Position numbers and translations under genes: made by a program
Source: Delphinus delphis
Lineage: Eukaryota > Chordata > Mammalia > Artiodactyla > Delphinidae
Assembly (NCBI RefSeq): GCF_949987515.2
Contig: NC_082694.2
Span: forward strand, 18,819,355-18,883,354
Reading direction: 5' to 3'
DNA length: 64,000 bases
Shown here: one piece after another, positions 36,201-46,747 of the stretch
Position numbering within the stretch: the stretch's first letter is position 1
How the letters are laid out: each line of letters opens with the position of its first letter
The notes under the pieces: generated by a model
The model's input: only the letters and a program-made list of their open reading frames with translations
What the model was told of the DNA's origin: nothing
Databases searched by the model: none

Positions 36201-36680
36201 TTTCTTCACCACCCCCAGCCCACCAAAAAAAATCTTTTGAACAAGCATTACTCACTTCTTGTTACAGAGGAAGAAGGTGAGACATGGGGAGTTTACCAAA
36301 ATAATTTTTACAGCTATTTAAAGGCAGAAATACTGATTGTATTCATTATATTTTCATTATATCAAACTTCTGTTTATCTGGTCCACACTTTCATTGTACA
36401 AACCGGAAACATGAGGTCTTAAAGATATGAAATGACTTGACTCACAAACATGGCTCACTGTTGGGTTAGATTACTGCTGTGATTGATCAATTAATTAACT
36501 GAGCATAGATGGAAAGAACAGTACACGTGAAGTTGAAGTTGACAAGGATATTCAATTCCATCTGAATGGCCAAGGCAAACTGATGAAGTTACAATGGAAA
36601 ATTGGCTTACATATATGAGACTAGATTATTGTTAAACACCTTCCATACTTTTGAACAATTATTAATTCATGATTTATACA
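33216..36680. other. Unassigned AT-rich DNA with small microsatellites
   Basis: Contains an AGGA run (34147-34180), an ATA run (about 35437-35468), a CA run (35798-35824) followed by a GA-rich run (35840-35876), and a possible faint reverse MIR at about 36150-36345. Frames of 60-83 codons (33531-33743, 33843-34082, 34364-34582, 35274-35525) carry no domain pattern. Confidence 0.4.
34147..34180. repeat. (AGGA)n microsatellite
   Basis: Short impure purine tetranucleotide run. Confidence 0.8.
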
Positions 36681-36689
36681 TTATAGAGT

Positions 36690-37860
36690 GAGTTTTTCTT
36701 TATTAAATTATAGTATACATACAGAAAAGTGGGAAAATCATAAATTTAAATCTCATTTAATTTTTATAAAGTGAAAAACAAGTTACCATCTCCCAAATCA
36801 AAGAACAGATCAAAAAATAGAACACTGTCAGCACCCTAGAAGCCCCAAGTTTCTCCCTTTCACCAAAGGAAGCTACTACTCTGACCCAATCATTGAAATT
36901 ACTTTTGCCTATCTTGGAACATCCTATAAATGATGTCAAGGAACAAACTCTTTTGTATCTGCCTTCTTTTGCTCAATATTTGTGAAATGTAATCATGTTA
37001 CTTATTGAAATAACGTATTCATTTTCATTATTGTGTAGTATTTGTTTGTGACTATACCACCATATACTTGTTTATTTTACTGCTGAGGAGTACTTGGAAA
37101 GTTATGAGTAATACTACTCTGCACATCCTTGTACATGCTTTTTGTGAACCTATTCATGCATTTCTGGTAGAATTATACCTAGGACTAGATTAGATGAGAT
37201 ATTATTCAGCTTTAACAGATACCACTCAACAGCTTTCCAAAAGGCATGTATCAATTGATACCCCCTCAGATAGTATAGGAGAGTTCCAGTTGTTCCAGAT
37301 CTTTGTCCTTGCCAACACTTAGAATTGTCTCTCTGTTTTATTTTATTTTAGTTATTTGGATGGGTATTTAGTAGAGTCACACTGTGATTTTCTGTTAAGT
37401 TTCTTTTCATATATTAATTGGCTGTTTGGATATCCTGCTTCATGGATTGCCTGTTCATGTTCTTACCTATATTTTATTTAAATTTTTCTTATTGAGTAAT
37501 AAGAGTAGGACTTGTATTATGTATGAGTCTTTCCTAGCTATATGTATTGCAAATATCTTCTATTATATGGTTTTCCTTTTCTCCCTCTTAATGACATATT
37601 CTGATGAACACAAGAATGAATTAATTCCAATTTATCCATCTTTTCCTTATGGCTACTGAATTTGTATCATATTGTGTTCCAACTCCCAAGACCATGAAAT
37701 CTACACCCTTATTTTTTCTTCTAGAGTTGATACTCTTTTACCTTTAAGTCTATAGGTCAAATGATTTTGGGAAATGTTGTGAAGTAGGGGAATGATTTCT
37801 CAGAATGACTCTATTTCTACTGGATTTAGTATTACAATCCCATCTGTTTTCTCCTCTGAA
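36690..37860 (-). mobile_element. L1 (L1M-type) 3' end and ORF2 C-terminus, antisense
   Basis: Read on the plus strand it is the reverse complement of an old L1: TTATTAAATTATAGTATACA (3' UTR), CTTTTGCTCAATATTTGTGA, ATTATTGTGTAGTATTTGTT, CACTCAACAGCTTTCCAAAA, GAGAGTTCCAGTTGTTCCAG, CTTGCCAACACTTAG, and ATTCCAATTTATCCATCTTTT (in part) from ORF2. Frames are broken throughout. The forward frame at 37426-37659 is a reverse-L1 by-product. Confidence 0.8.
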
Positions 37861-39009
37861 TCAATCTGCTCTACTACTGCATTTTTTTTAGCCTTGATCA
37901 TAGTGCGGCACGGATCAAACTTATGAAACTCTCTGAAATATCAAGGGGTAGCAAATGTGAACCTTAGGAAAATGACACCTCCCTGCTTATGCCTGGAGTA
38001 TAGAAGGAAAATGTTCCAGCATCTGAGTTGGGGTAATATTTTCTCCAGGAGAAATTTAAACTTTGTGCATAAAGTTAGTTTGAGCCAAACAGTAAAATTA
38101 TGCTCTGAATCAGATAGCAAGCCTGGGAGCTGAATAATGAGGTCAAAAGTAGGTTTGCAACAAGGAGAATATAAATTCAGGAAATGCAGACTATTTGAAG
38201 GGAGGAGTTCAGGCCCTCTCTATGATTATTGTGTAGCGCTTAATTTGACATATTTATCTTTCATACAAGCATGAATGCTACTCTGATATGGTTGGTTAGG
38301 CTTGAAATCAGACAAATTCCCATTCTAAAATGGACACTTACTCTTCCTCCTGCTTTACTGAAAAATGTGCAGTCTGTTCATTTACTTCCCACTTACACAG
38401 CATGCCTTCATCTAATAATTAATAGTTTCAGTCTAAAATGCTGCTTTCTTAATATAACTGACGTTACATTACTCCCTTCTTATTCAAATAACTGAAGTTC
38501 TTTATGCATGAACACAGCACCTATTTATCTTTTGGCTTAATGCACAGTCCCCATAGATGTCAAATTCATAATTGTCAAGAGCTTTAAATGAAGGTAACAG
38601 CATGAGCATAGGTAAATTGAGCTGCCTTTACCACCTCCACTCTCCTAAGCTGAAAGCAAGAGTTTTTTTTCCCTGACATTTTAACCACTTGAGTTCTTCT
38701 TCTGGGTAGTCTCTTCATTAAACATTTCACAACCTTAGAGGCCATTTTACTGCTTCCTGATAGTCAAGTCGAGCTCATAATCATGTAATTCTTTGTGGGG
38801 AGTATCATTAAATACCTACAAACCATTTTTTTATTGCAAACTGTTTAAACCAATGAACTTGCTCTGGGGATACTAAAATGCCAAGTTATAATGTAGAGTT
38901 AAGCCTGTATCAAAGCTCATACTCAGAGTGCTTTGAACTTCAAACTGAAACCTAAGCTGTGAAACGATTTCTGCCCATGTCAGCATGATGGGGTTATTTA
39001 TTTAGTTAG
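37861..39009. other. Unassigned DNA
   Basis: No repeat or gene is recognised. The 74-codon frame at 38271-38495 has no supporting features. Confidence 0.4.
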
Positions 39010-39255
39010 TTTATTTAGCAATACTTTTGCAGAACACATAAGCCAGGTTCTCATCTAGGGACTGTACAAATTAACTAATTTAATCTCCCTAACACACTTA
39101 TGATGCAGCTTCTTTTATGATTCACATTTCACAAACAAGGAAACAGAAGAGATGAAAAGTTGAATAATCAAATAACTTGCCCATGGTTGCATACCTGGAA
39201 AATAGTATTCCAACCCAGAGAGTCTACCCCCATAATTCATGCTCTTAAACTGCTC
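39010..39255 (-). mobile_element. MIR SINE, antisense, near full length
   Basis: ATTTAATCTCCCTAACACAC, TTTCACAAACAAGGAAACAG, AATAACTTGCCCATGGTTGC, CCTGGAAAATAGTATTCCAA and ATTCATGCTCTTAAACTGCT follow the reverse MIR consensus from tail to head. Confidence 0.8.
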
Positions 39256-39761
39256 TATTGATTTTTAAGAGGTCTATATTGAAGATTAAGGGGATCACTA
39301 TCCAAACAGACTTGACCCTTTCCTGACTCTGATCTTTGGCACCAGTTCTCATATGGCAGGGTCCATTTTTTTCAAAAAGTTTTACTCTTGCCTTGTTCCT
39401 TATATGAATCTTCTGACCTATTTTTACATGCTCTTCTAGAAATGGAGTTTTCCACTGCTTTTTCCACTTCTTTTTCCTCTTTTCTACTGTGTTCCAGAGA
39501 GAATGAAATCTTATCCTAGGTCTCTAGCTATGTCTGTGGTCCTGCTTCCTGGTATCAGACGTCACTGATGAAGTCTTTGCATCTATACAGGGCCTAAGCA
39601 TACCCTTTTGTTCAGCTGCATTTTCAGGACACCTAAATTTGTGACTTTCTGTGCTACATTTCTCTAATTGTTCACCTGGGATGTTGTCAGCTACCTGCCA
39701 CCATATATGGACAATATCCATATAGATATTGTCTTCTGCCTACCTAAGGAAACTTCCTAGT

Positions 39762-40033
39762 TTAAAAAAAAATTGTTATTGGAATATAGATGATTTACAA
39801 TGTTGTGTTAGTTTCTGCTGTACAGCAAAGTGAATCAGTTATACATATATGTATATCCACTCTTTATATTCTTTGCCCATATAGGACATTACAGAGTACT
39901 GAGTAGAGTCCTGTGTTATACAGTATGTCCTTATTAGTTATCTGTTTTATATATAGTAGTGTGAATATGTCAATTCCAATCTCTCAACGTATCCCTCTCC
40001 CCATTTCTCCTCTGGTAACCATAAGTTTGTTTT
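39762..40033 (-). mobile_element. Artiodactyl L1 3' end, antisense
   Basis: Begins with A-rich/T-mixed tail AAAAAAAAATTGTTATTGGA and runs through TTTACAATGTTGTGTTAGTT, CTGTACAGCAAAGTGAATCA, TTACAGAGTACTGAGTAGAG and TATATATAGTAGTGTGAATA to GGTAACCATAAGTTTGTTTT. This is the reverse of the artiodactyl L1 3' region. AACTTCCT-containing sequences at both edges (about 39750 and 40036) may be a decayed TSD. Confidence 0.85.
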
Positions 40034-40160
40034 AGGAACTTCCTCTTTAGTATGGAGGTAGACCAACTATATTGTTGGAGTATGGAGGAGAGGGCAAATA
40101 AGAGATTTTTCAATTTAAATGTTTAACTTACCACTTAGTGTATGCTCTTCACTTAGGTCT

Positions 40161-40523
40161 TCAATCTAAATTCTTATAACCTTGGCCTGTCAATTTATAA
40201 AGTCCAGATAAAAGACTATGTGTGTGAACTGAAATTCTCTTACAATGTTTGGCATGTGGTTTTATCATTTCTGGGTTTGTCAACTCCAGGTTCCTTCCAG
40301 CATGTGAAATAAAATCTTCAACAGAGATCTTGTTAGCAGTGATGATAGCATCATAATTTTTGGTTGTGATATTGAAATAGAAGAGCATTATCCAAGGCGT
40401 AGCTTGTTTATGAATTTGGATGGCATTCTTCTCTTCACAATGAGAATTTAGGGGATTATTGTTAGAGAAAAACAGAAAAACAACCATGTGGAATTGAAAC
40501 AGCAAAATATGGTTCTGTTCCAA
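40161..40523 (-). other. Unexplained 120-codon open frame
   Basis: A minus-strand frame from ATG at 40523 to a stop at 40161. Its residue mix (segments such as TKNYDAIITANKISVEDF and GRNLELTNPEMIKPHAKH) looks more protein-like than the other frames of the window, but I recognise no domain. No splice sites, poly-A tail or TSD frame it. It may be chance, an old retropseudogene fragment or an antisense by-product. It is listed so that it can be tested, not as a gene. Confidence 0.15.
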
Positions 40524-40636
40524 TTAAGACATTTTTAAATGTCTATTTTCATAGCAGAAAAAATCAATATGATTCAAAATTAAGAATATTTGGAAGAACC
40601 TGAAAAATGTATAACCAATATGATATTTAGTAATTT

Positions 40637-40785
40637 ATTTCATCAACAAATATTTGTTACCTTTTATGGGCAGCATAAGCTATATGGGGGATACTGTTTT
40701 GAACAAAATTGATTTTTATCTCTTTCTTGCAACTTATAGTCTAATGAGCAAGCAGACAGTTAAAACAAGTAAATCAATGAAAGAG
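40637..40785 (-). mobile_element. L2 3' end, antisense
   Basis: TCATCAACAAATATTTGTTACC, GGGGATACTGTTTTGAACAAA and AACTTATAGTCTAATGAGCA are the reverse of the L2 3' terminus (sense ...TGCTCAATAAATATTTGTTGAATGA). It precedes a sense L2 by about 200 bp. Confidence 0.6.
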
Positions 40786-40979
40786 TGATAAATTTTCATT
40801 ACTACTGTGATGTCCAAAAGCAGGGTACTAAATTAAGATTGTTGCTGTTTGGACAGGATGAGCAAGAAAAATGCCTGAGGATGCCATATTTAAACCCCAA
40901 CCTTAGGAAGGAGAAAGATCAAGCTGTTCAAAGTGGTGGGAGGGAAAACACTTTTGGTCTTCATCTTACTAAAGAACAT

Positions 40980-41380
40980 TTGGCACAATCTTTTACCTCC
41001 TACTTCACAAATCAATTTTTAAATTGGCTTCTGGGACACCACACACTCCTGGTTTTCTTCCTAACACATTGGCCACTGTTTATTAATCTGTTTTACTGGT
41101 TTCTCCTCTTCTCAACTTCTAAATATTGGAGTGTCTACAAATAGGTCTTTGGTATTCTCCTCTATCTACACTCATTTCCTAAATTTTGTCATCTCTTCAA
41201 ATGTCATTAACTGCCCTTTATTGGCTTATGATTCCCAAATTTGTAATTTTACCTGAAACCTTTCCTCTGACCTCTAGACTCTTTATAGCACCTGCCTACT
41301 CAATATGTCCACTTGGAAGGCATCTCAAAATTTGCAGCTCCTGAGATGACCAATAAACATGAGTCGATACTTAACTTCAC
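40980..41380 (+). mobile_element. L2 LINE, ORF2 fragment 1 (reverse transcriptase region)
   Basis: TGGGACACCACACACTCCTG, TTTTCTTCCTAACACATTGG, TACTGGTTTCTCCTCTTCTC, AAATATTGGAGTGTCTACA, CTATCTACACTCATTTCCTA, GGCTTATGATTCCCAAATTTG and CCACTTGGAAGGCATCTCAAA follow the L2 (CR1-clade) ORF2 consensus in order. The GATTCCCAAATTTG block is the remnant of the YADD active-site region. The frame is dead. It continues at 42170 and 43031. Confidence 0.85.
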
Positions 41381-41691
41381 AACCACAAAAAATATGTTTT
41401 AAAACCGTGGCATACAATTTCACATCTATTATAATGGACAGTTTTTTCTTAAATGTGTGATGGAATTGTTAAAGATGTGGTGCTAAAGGAGCTTTATAGA
41501 CTGGTGCAGACACTTTAAAGAACACGTTGGCCATATTGGACCACCAGGTGCTCTTCTCAGTGTATTTGAAAGAAAATTACTTTTTATTTACAAAGAACAT
41601 ATCATCATATCATCATGTGTATTCCTTGTCCTGTGTTAATGACAGAAATGGAGTTGGAAATCCAGAAAGAATAATAAAAATTAAAAAAAAA

Positions 41692-42015
41692 AACTATGGT
41701 ATATTATAAAACAGAATGCATGTAGCAGTCGAATGAACTAGAGCCATATGTGTCATGTCAAAATGTAAACATCTTAGACCATAATATTAAATCAGAAAAA
41801 TCAAATTTTATAATAATAAATGGAGTAGGAACTATATATATATAAAATTCCTGATAGACTATATCATCTTTGTTCAGACATAAATAATTCACAAATATAT
41901 TAAAGTCTGTATGGAAATAACCACCAATTTCAGTAAAGTAGATATGTCTGAAAAAGAAAGGGTGGAAATGGGATCATGTACTTGGTAAACAGTAGGCTTT
42001 AAACTTATCTGAAAA
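41692..42015 (+). mobile_element. Old L1 3' fragment inserted between L2 pieces
   Basis: CTATGGTATATTATAAAACAGAATGCATGT (given in part), GTCGAATGAACTAGAGCCAT, TATTAAATCAGAAAAATCAA and GGGATCATGTACTTGGTAAA resemble the last part of ORF2 and the 3' UTR of old L1M elements. No TSD is visible. Strong divergence lowers confidence. Confidence 0.6.
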
Positions 42016-42169
42016 AATTATTATGAAAAGCAAATCTGAAGGAAATATGGAAGAAACATGATTTGGAAAAGATACATGGTGAATAAAATGGCATTCACTA
42101 TAGTTTTTCCTATGAATTTCCACATATTTGCAATGTATCTTTTAAAAACTCAATTCAAATAAGACACTT

Positions 42170-42600
42170 TTTGACTCTGCATGAATCTTTCACTATTTAA
42201 TGGCACTACATTAACTCTGTTCCTTAGGTCAAGACATAAGAGTCATCAGCTCCTCTTACTTGTGTATAATATGTATATAGTCCATTAGCAAATCTTGTCA
42301 TCTCTACATAATAATGTTCATTTCTACAACCTTAGTTTAAGACTCCTTCCTCTCTCATCTGAATTTCTGTACAAAAACAACTTCTCTATTTCCACCATTT
42401 CCCCTACAGTTAGTTTTTCCTATTGTTCTCACAGTTAGATTTTTTAAATATAAATTACACATCTCTTCCTTATAGCAAAGCTTCCAGTGCCTTTTCATCA
42501 CATTCCAAATATGATCAAAGTCTTTACACAGCATGTAAGGCTGACCAAGACACTTTATCTCTCCCCTCAGCTTGACCATACTTTATGCATCCCTCTTCCT
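42170..42600 (+). mobile_element. L2 LINE, ORF2 fragment 2
   Basis: AGTCATCAGCTCCTCTTACT, CATTAGCAAATCTTGTCATC, TTTCTATTTCCACC-like segments, GCAAAGCTTCCAGTGCCTTT, AAGTCTTTACACAGCATGTAA and GGCTGACCAAGACACTTTAT follow the downstream ORF2 part of L2 in register with fragment 1. The antisense 74-codon frame at 42355-42579 is a by-product. Confidence 0.8.
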
Positions 42601-42619
42601 GACAATAGGCCCCTAACCT

Positions 42620-43030
42620 CCCTTTTTTTAGAGCATTTATTTGTTTAAAAATGTGTTACTGTAAATTATTTCTCTGCCCCTTTGACATATAAATCTTCTC
42701 CCAGCCTCCTGACAATTTAACTACTTAGGAATACCTTTTCCAAGGAACTGAATATTCAATCATCAGGAAGAACCAGTCTCTGTCTCTGTATGAAGGTAGA
42801 AGCCATACTTCCATAAGTGTCAATGAGAAAACACAGACAGCCTGATAACATTGACCAATGCCCCCCAACCACTTCCAGTACTAAGCTGTTAGCTCACCCT
42901 TGTACTTACAAACTATCCCATTTTATGTTTCAGTGGAGTTGAGTTGGATGTCTCTCCACCACTGCAATAGTTTTGAATAAAGACTTCTTTGCTGTTTAAA
43001 ACAATTATCTGGTGCAATTTCTCTTTGACA
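42620..43030 (+). mobile_element. Possible solo LTR relic
   Basis: The segment interrupts the L2 and ends with CTCCACCACTGCAATAGTTTTGAATAAAG-type sequence (given in part): an AATAAA signal at about 42976, then CTTCTTTGCTGTTTAAAACA, which resembles the R-U5 end of endogenous retroviral LTRs. No 5' TG end, TSD or viral gene is evident. A low-to-moderate call on architecture only. Confidence 0.4.
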
Positions 43031-43500
43031 AGAGTACATGATCTGGTATCTCATGACCATTTTGACTTAATCTTTTACCATCACACATTAGCCATGTATT
43101 TTCTAACTACTCCACTTTATTTCCACCACAGGGCCATAGTACTTCAAACTTGTTCCTTGTGCTCGATTCATATTACTCCAGATTTTACTGGGATTTGCTT
43201 TCTTACCTCATTCTGATTTCTCTCATATGTCAGACTTTCAAAGGCTTTCTGTGACTACATTGTATAGATAGCTGTTTTCTTTCTTACTCTTTTCCAATGC
43301 TTTGCTCTACTGTTCTTCATAGCCCTTATTACTCATCAGAGTTATATTTAGCTGTTAACTTCTCTATTAACTATCTCCAACATTGGTGTGCCACTCCACA
43401 TGGATCAATAACATTTCATTTGTTCACCGTTGCATACCCAGATTCTATCACTTACCAGATATTCAATATTTTTAAATAAATTAATAAATGGATGAACTAA
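43031..43500 (+). mobile_element. L2 LINE, fragment 3 with 3' end
   Basis: TACATGATCTGGTATCTCAT, CTTCAAACTTGTTCCTTGTG, TTTGCTCTACTGTTCTTCAT, AGCCCTTATTACTCATCAGA, TTTGTTCACCGTTGCATACC, and the 3' end AATAAATGGATGAACTAATT complete the L2 after the LTR-like insert. Frames at 42989-43216 and 43297-43479 are by-products. Confidence 0.78.
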
Positions 43501-45924
43501 TTAATTCCAGAAAGGAGGAAAGTCATGAGATCATCAGTGCCTGAGAGGTAGAAAATATCTTATCATATCTCAAGAAAAGATGTGGCTTTGCCTTCCACCA
43601 CCTCAAGGGAGCTTATTTTGTTTGTTTCTTTTATTTTGTTTTCTTTTCCTACATCTTTAGTACTGTTGAATCTAGAAGTGGGGTAGGTAAATTCTATTTC
43701 TGTTTATAGATCATTCTTATTTCCTCTCTTCTCATCCATGAAATACTAGTTCTGAAACTTATGTTAATATATTACATCACCCACTACCCCTGAATGTAGT
43801 TATCAAATGAAAACAAGCAGGTAAGTAAGTCCCCTTAATCTATTGAAAATGATGTCCATTGGTTCACCAAGACTAGCATCTTAGTTAATTCTAAGTTTCA
43901 AATCACACATAGATGATCCTTCCTGTGTTTATGCTCCTCAAATACTTGAGCTCATCTCTTCCAGTAATCATACCTTCCACACCACTTAAGGCATAGACTA
44001 CACTTGTCATTATCATATCTAACAATGGATTCATCATCTTAATATATGTGTTATTCTGTGACTAGTGTCAAAACACAACCACATTGATTGGTCTCACTTT
44101 AAATTCAAGACCACAAGTCACAGATGGTGCTTCAATGCTGCTAGGCATTCATACTCTAGGTACCCAATCCATTCAGTCTCCCATCTGTGTATGCATGTAT
44201 ATATGTGCTGTTGGCTTGAGAAAAGGTTCAACATACACTGTTAAATGGAGAAAGCATGCCACAAAACAAATCATAATTCATGGGGTGCCATTTTTATTTA
44301 TAAGAAATAAAATTATTTTGTCTTTTGCTTTTCAGTTTTATTTTGTTTAAAATGCATACAATGATTGGATGATAATGTGTATATGCAAATATGTGTATTT
44401 AATAAGAAGTACCCAGATATCTCAAACTGCTGATGATAAAATAGAGAACTAAAGAAAGTTATGCAAATATTACTGCTTTTAGAAATTGAATGGCTTGAGA
44501 GAAATAAAAAATTCAGTAGAATATTACAAATTCTTTATTTATTAAAAAGATACACAAACTTTACATGGGAGTGTTTACTAAGTATCAACTGGTGCCTCTG
44601 AGATACCATGAAAACACTGCAGTTAATAACATCATACATTTCTGCTCTACCTTCTACAATGAAACATGTTCCTGCTGACTAGGATTAGGAGTTTTTGATA
44701 GAGTTAACCAATAATGTTGCTTTGATCCACAAAATGCAAAAGGGAATATGTAAAAGCAGGATAAAAGAGACACCTTCAGAGAAAGGACTCTTATTCTCTC
44801 TTCATGACTTTAAGTTCCCAAATTTCTTTGGATATCTCTAGATCTTTAAATCCTGGGTAAGTATCTAAATTTATGAATGTGTCCATGTCCAATAAATAGG
44901 AATACTTTTCTTCTAAAACATCCCTTCAAATTTTATCAAAGATATGTGCTGACTGTCTTGATTATGTTTTCTTTTCCTTCCCTGTCTCTTCCATAGATTT
45001 CCAACATTCTAAAAACACTTGTGATTTTATTTTGTTTTCTTGCCATGGAGAAATTGATACTGTAGCTTCACACACACACTAAAATATTGCAATCGTAATA
45101 TTATGTTTTAGAAATATTTACATTTTTTAAAAGTTATGGTTAGAAAACTCTGAAGTGGGGAGGGATTCTTGAAACTTCAGTTATTTACGGACAAAGCTCT
45201 ATCTTTCAAATCTAAGTTCATGGTCTGAGCAGTTTGTTTCTTAATATAAACAAGAGTGTGAGAAACATAGTTTTTGATAGGTTTGAAATTAAATTATTCT
45301 TTATCTATGATTCTATTTGTTTACTTCATTGTAGAATAATGTAAGTCAAAAGTATTACATCTTATTTGTGAGCGGTCACCAATTTGAACCATGTGAATTT
45401 GAAATCTTCACACATCCTCTTTAGGATGTGTTCCATTTGGAAGTTGATCTTCACTCACCTCTCCTAATATTGTATCTCAGGTGGAAATTTTATTGCTAAA
45501 ACAGAAAAAGTCTCAGGCAAACAGGGACCAACCCAGGTAAAAGAGGACAAATTGGTAACCCTAATTTTGATCTTGGAATTATATTTCTGAACACAGGGTT
45601 AGCCTATGAGCTGTGAAGGCCTCACAAAGACAAGATTTAAAGGAAAAAGAGAGAACAATAATGCAGGCAATTATATCCCAGGCTCGACTCTGACATGACA
45701 CAGAGCCCAACAAAGGACATTCTTTGATGGTCTTGTTATTGAGCCATTTTGTTCCCCACAAAGTCTAAAGTTTATCTCAGAAATTTGGGAATGATTTTCC
45801 ATATCCCTAATTGCCTGGTCTGCATTTTTCTCTGAGAATTTACACCAAAACTTTCTGAATCTCTTTATACTTTTAATCTACATGTCTATCAGTAATGCCA
45901 ATAACACCAATAATGGCATGACAA
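43501..45924. other. Unassigned AT-rich DNA
   Basis: No repeat or gene is recognised, apart from the hairpin at 45410-45431. The frames at 44084-44350 and 45579-45761 show no domains. Confidence 0.4.
45410..45431. repeat. Perfect 9 bp inverted repeat, 4 base loop
   Basis: ACACATCCT and AGGATGTGT are exact reverse complements around CTTT. It is a small hairpin with no adjacent terminator-type T tract. Confidence 0.85.
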
Positions 45925-45927
45925 AAT

Positions 45928-46122
45928 AAACCAAGTCAAGAACCTAAGCTTTGGAGACACACAGACCTGGGACAGCCCTTTTACAGTTTATGATTCTAGA
46001 CAAGAGATTTCATCTACCTGAACTTTAGTTCTCTCATATTGTAATATGTTCTTCTATAAGAAAGCAGAAAGGCACATAAAGTTCCTAAAACATAAAGGGT
46101 TCTTAGTAAATGGCAACTTTTA
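45928..46122 (+). mobile_element. MIR SINE
   Basis: CTAAGCTTTGGAGACACACA, GACCTGGGACAGCCC, CTAGACAAGAGATTTCATCT, ACCTGAACTTTAGTTCTCTC and GGTTCTTAGTAAATGGCAAC follow the MIR order from the tRNA-like region to the 3' end. Confidence 0.75.
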
Positions 46123-46680
46123 TATAAAATTGAGTTTTATTGTATAAATTAAGAATTTTAAAAATTAAATTGCACAAAATTATATATCTATAGCATCAAG
46201 ATGTGCACATATCAAATTTAATGAGGAAATCAGGGTTTACCATTTCAATATAAGAATTTAATAATGAAGACTTAGTCCTCAAAAGTATACAGCTGTAGGA
46301 GAGCAGCAGACTTGCCATCCATAAGCCTTATGAAGTACTTATCCTTGAAAAGGTTTGTGTAATTACATGGGTGAAACATTCCCAGGGTCATGAAGTCACT
46401 TTAAGAAATTATGACTCACCTGTGCAAAAGTGATTCCAGATGATAGATGACACTGGAAGAATTATTTCCCCAACTTTAATGTATATCACTCTTACCATCA
46501 TTTGCTTGTTTTATAAATTTTCTTCTCTGTAATTTATCTAATTTGAGCCACTGATTGATCTGCTTCCCTGACTTTCAACCTTTCTATTTTAATTAAATCA
46601 TTTTCCCTCTTGGCCCAGGATTACTTTGACAATACGATAATGAATTCCCTTAGTGATAGCTAAGTGCCCCCATTTTTGCC

Positions 46681-46683
<3 letters not shown>

Positions 46684-46745
<62 letters not shown>
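46684..46745. repeat. Compound (TC)16(AC)15 microsatellite
   Basis: Two uninterrupted dinucleotide arrays meet at 46715/46716: 32 bp of TC then 30 bp of AC. The first is a mirror-repeat pyrimidine tract (triplex-prone), the second a Z-DNA-prone tract. The 84-110 codon frames over 46598-46985 are produced by the array. Confidence 0.97.

Positions 46746-46747
<2 letters not shown>

Noticed and set aside
40785..41144. 119-codon frame
   Set aside because: It spans the L2 region and its frame does not follow the L2 ORF2 reading as a whole. It has a composition expected by chance.
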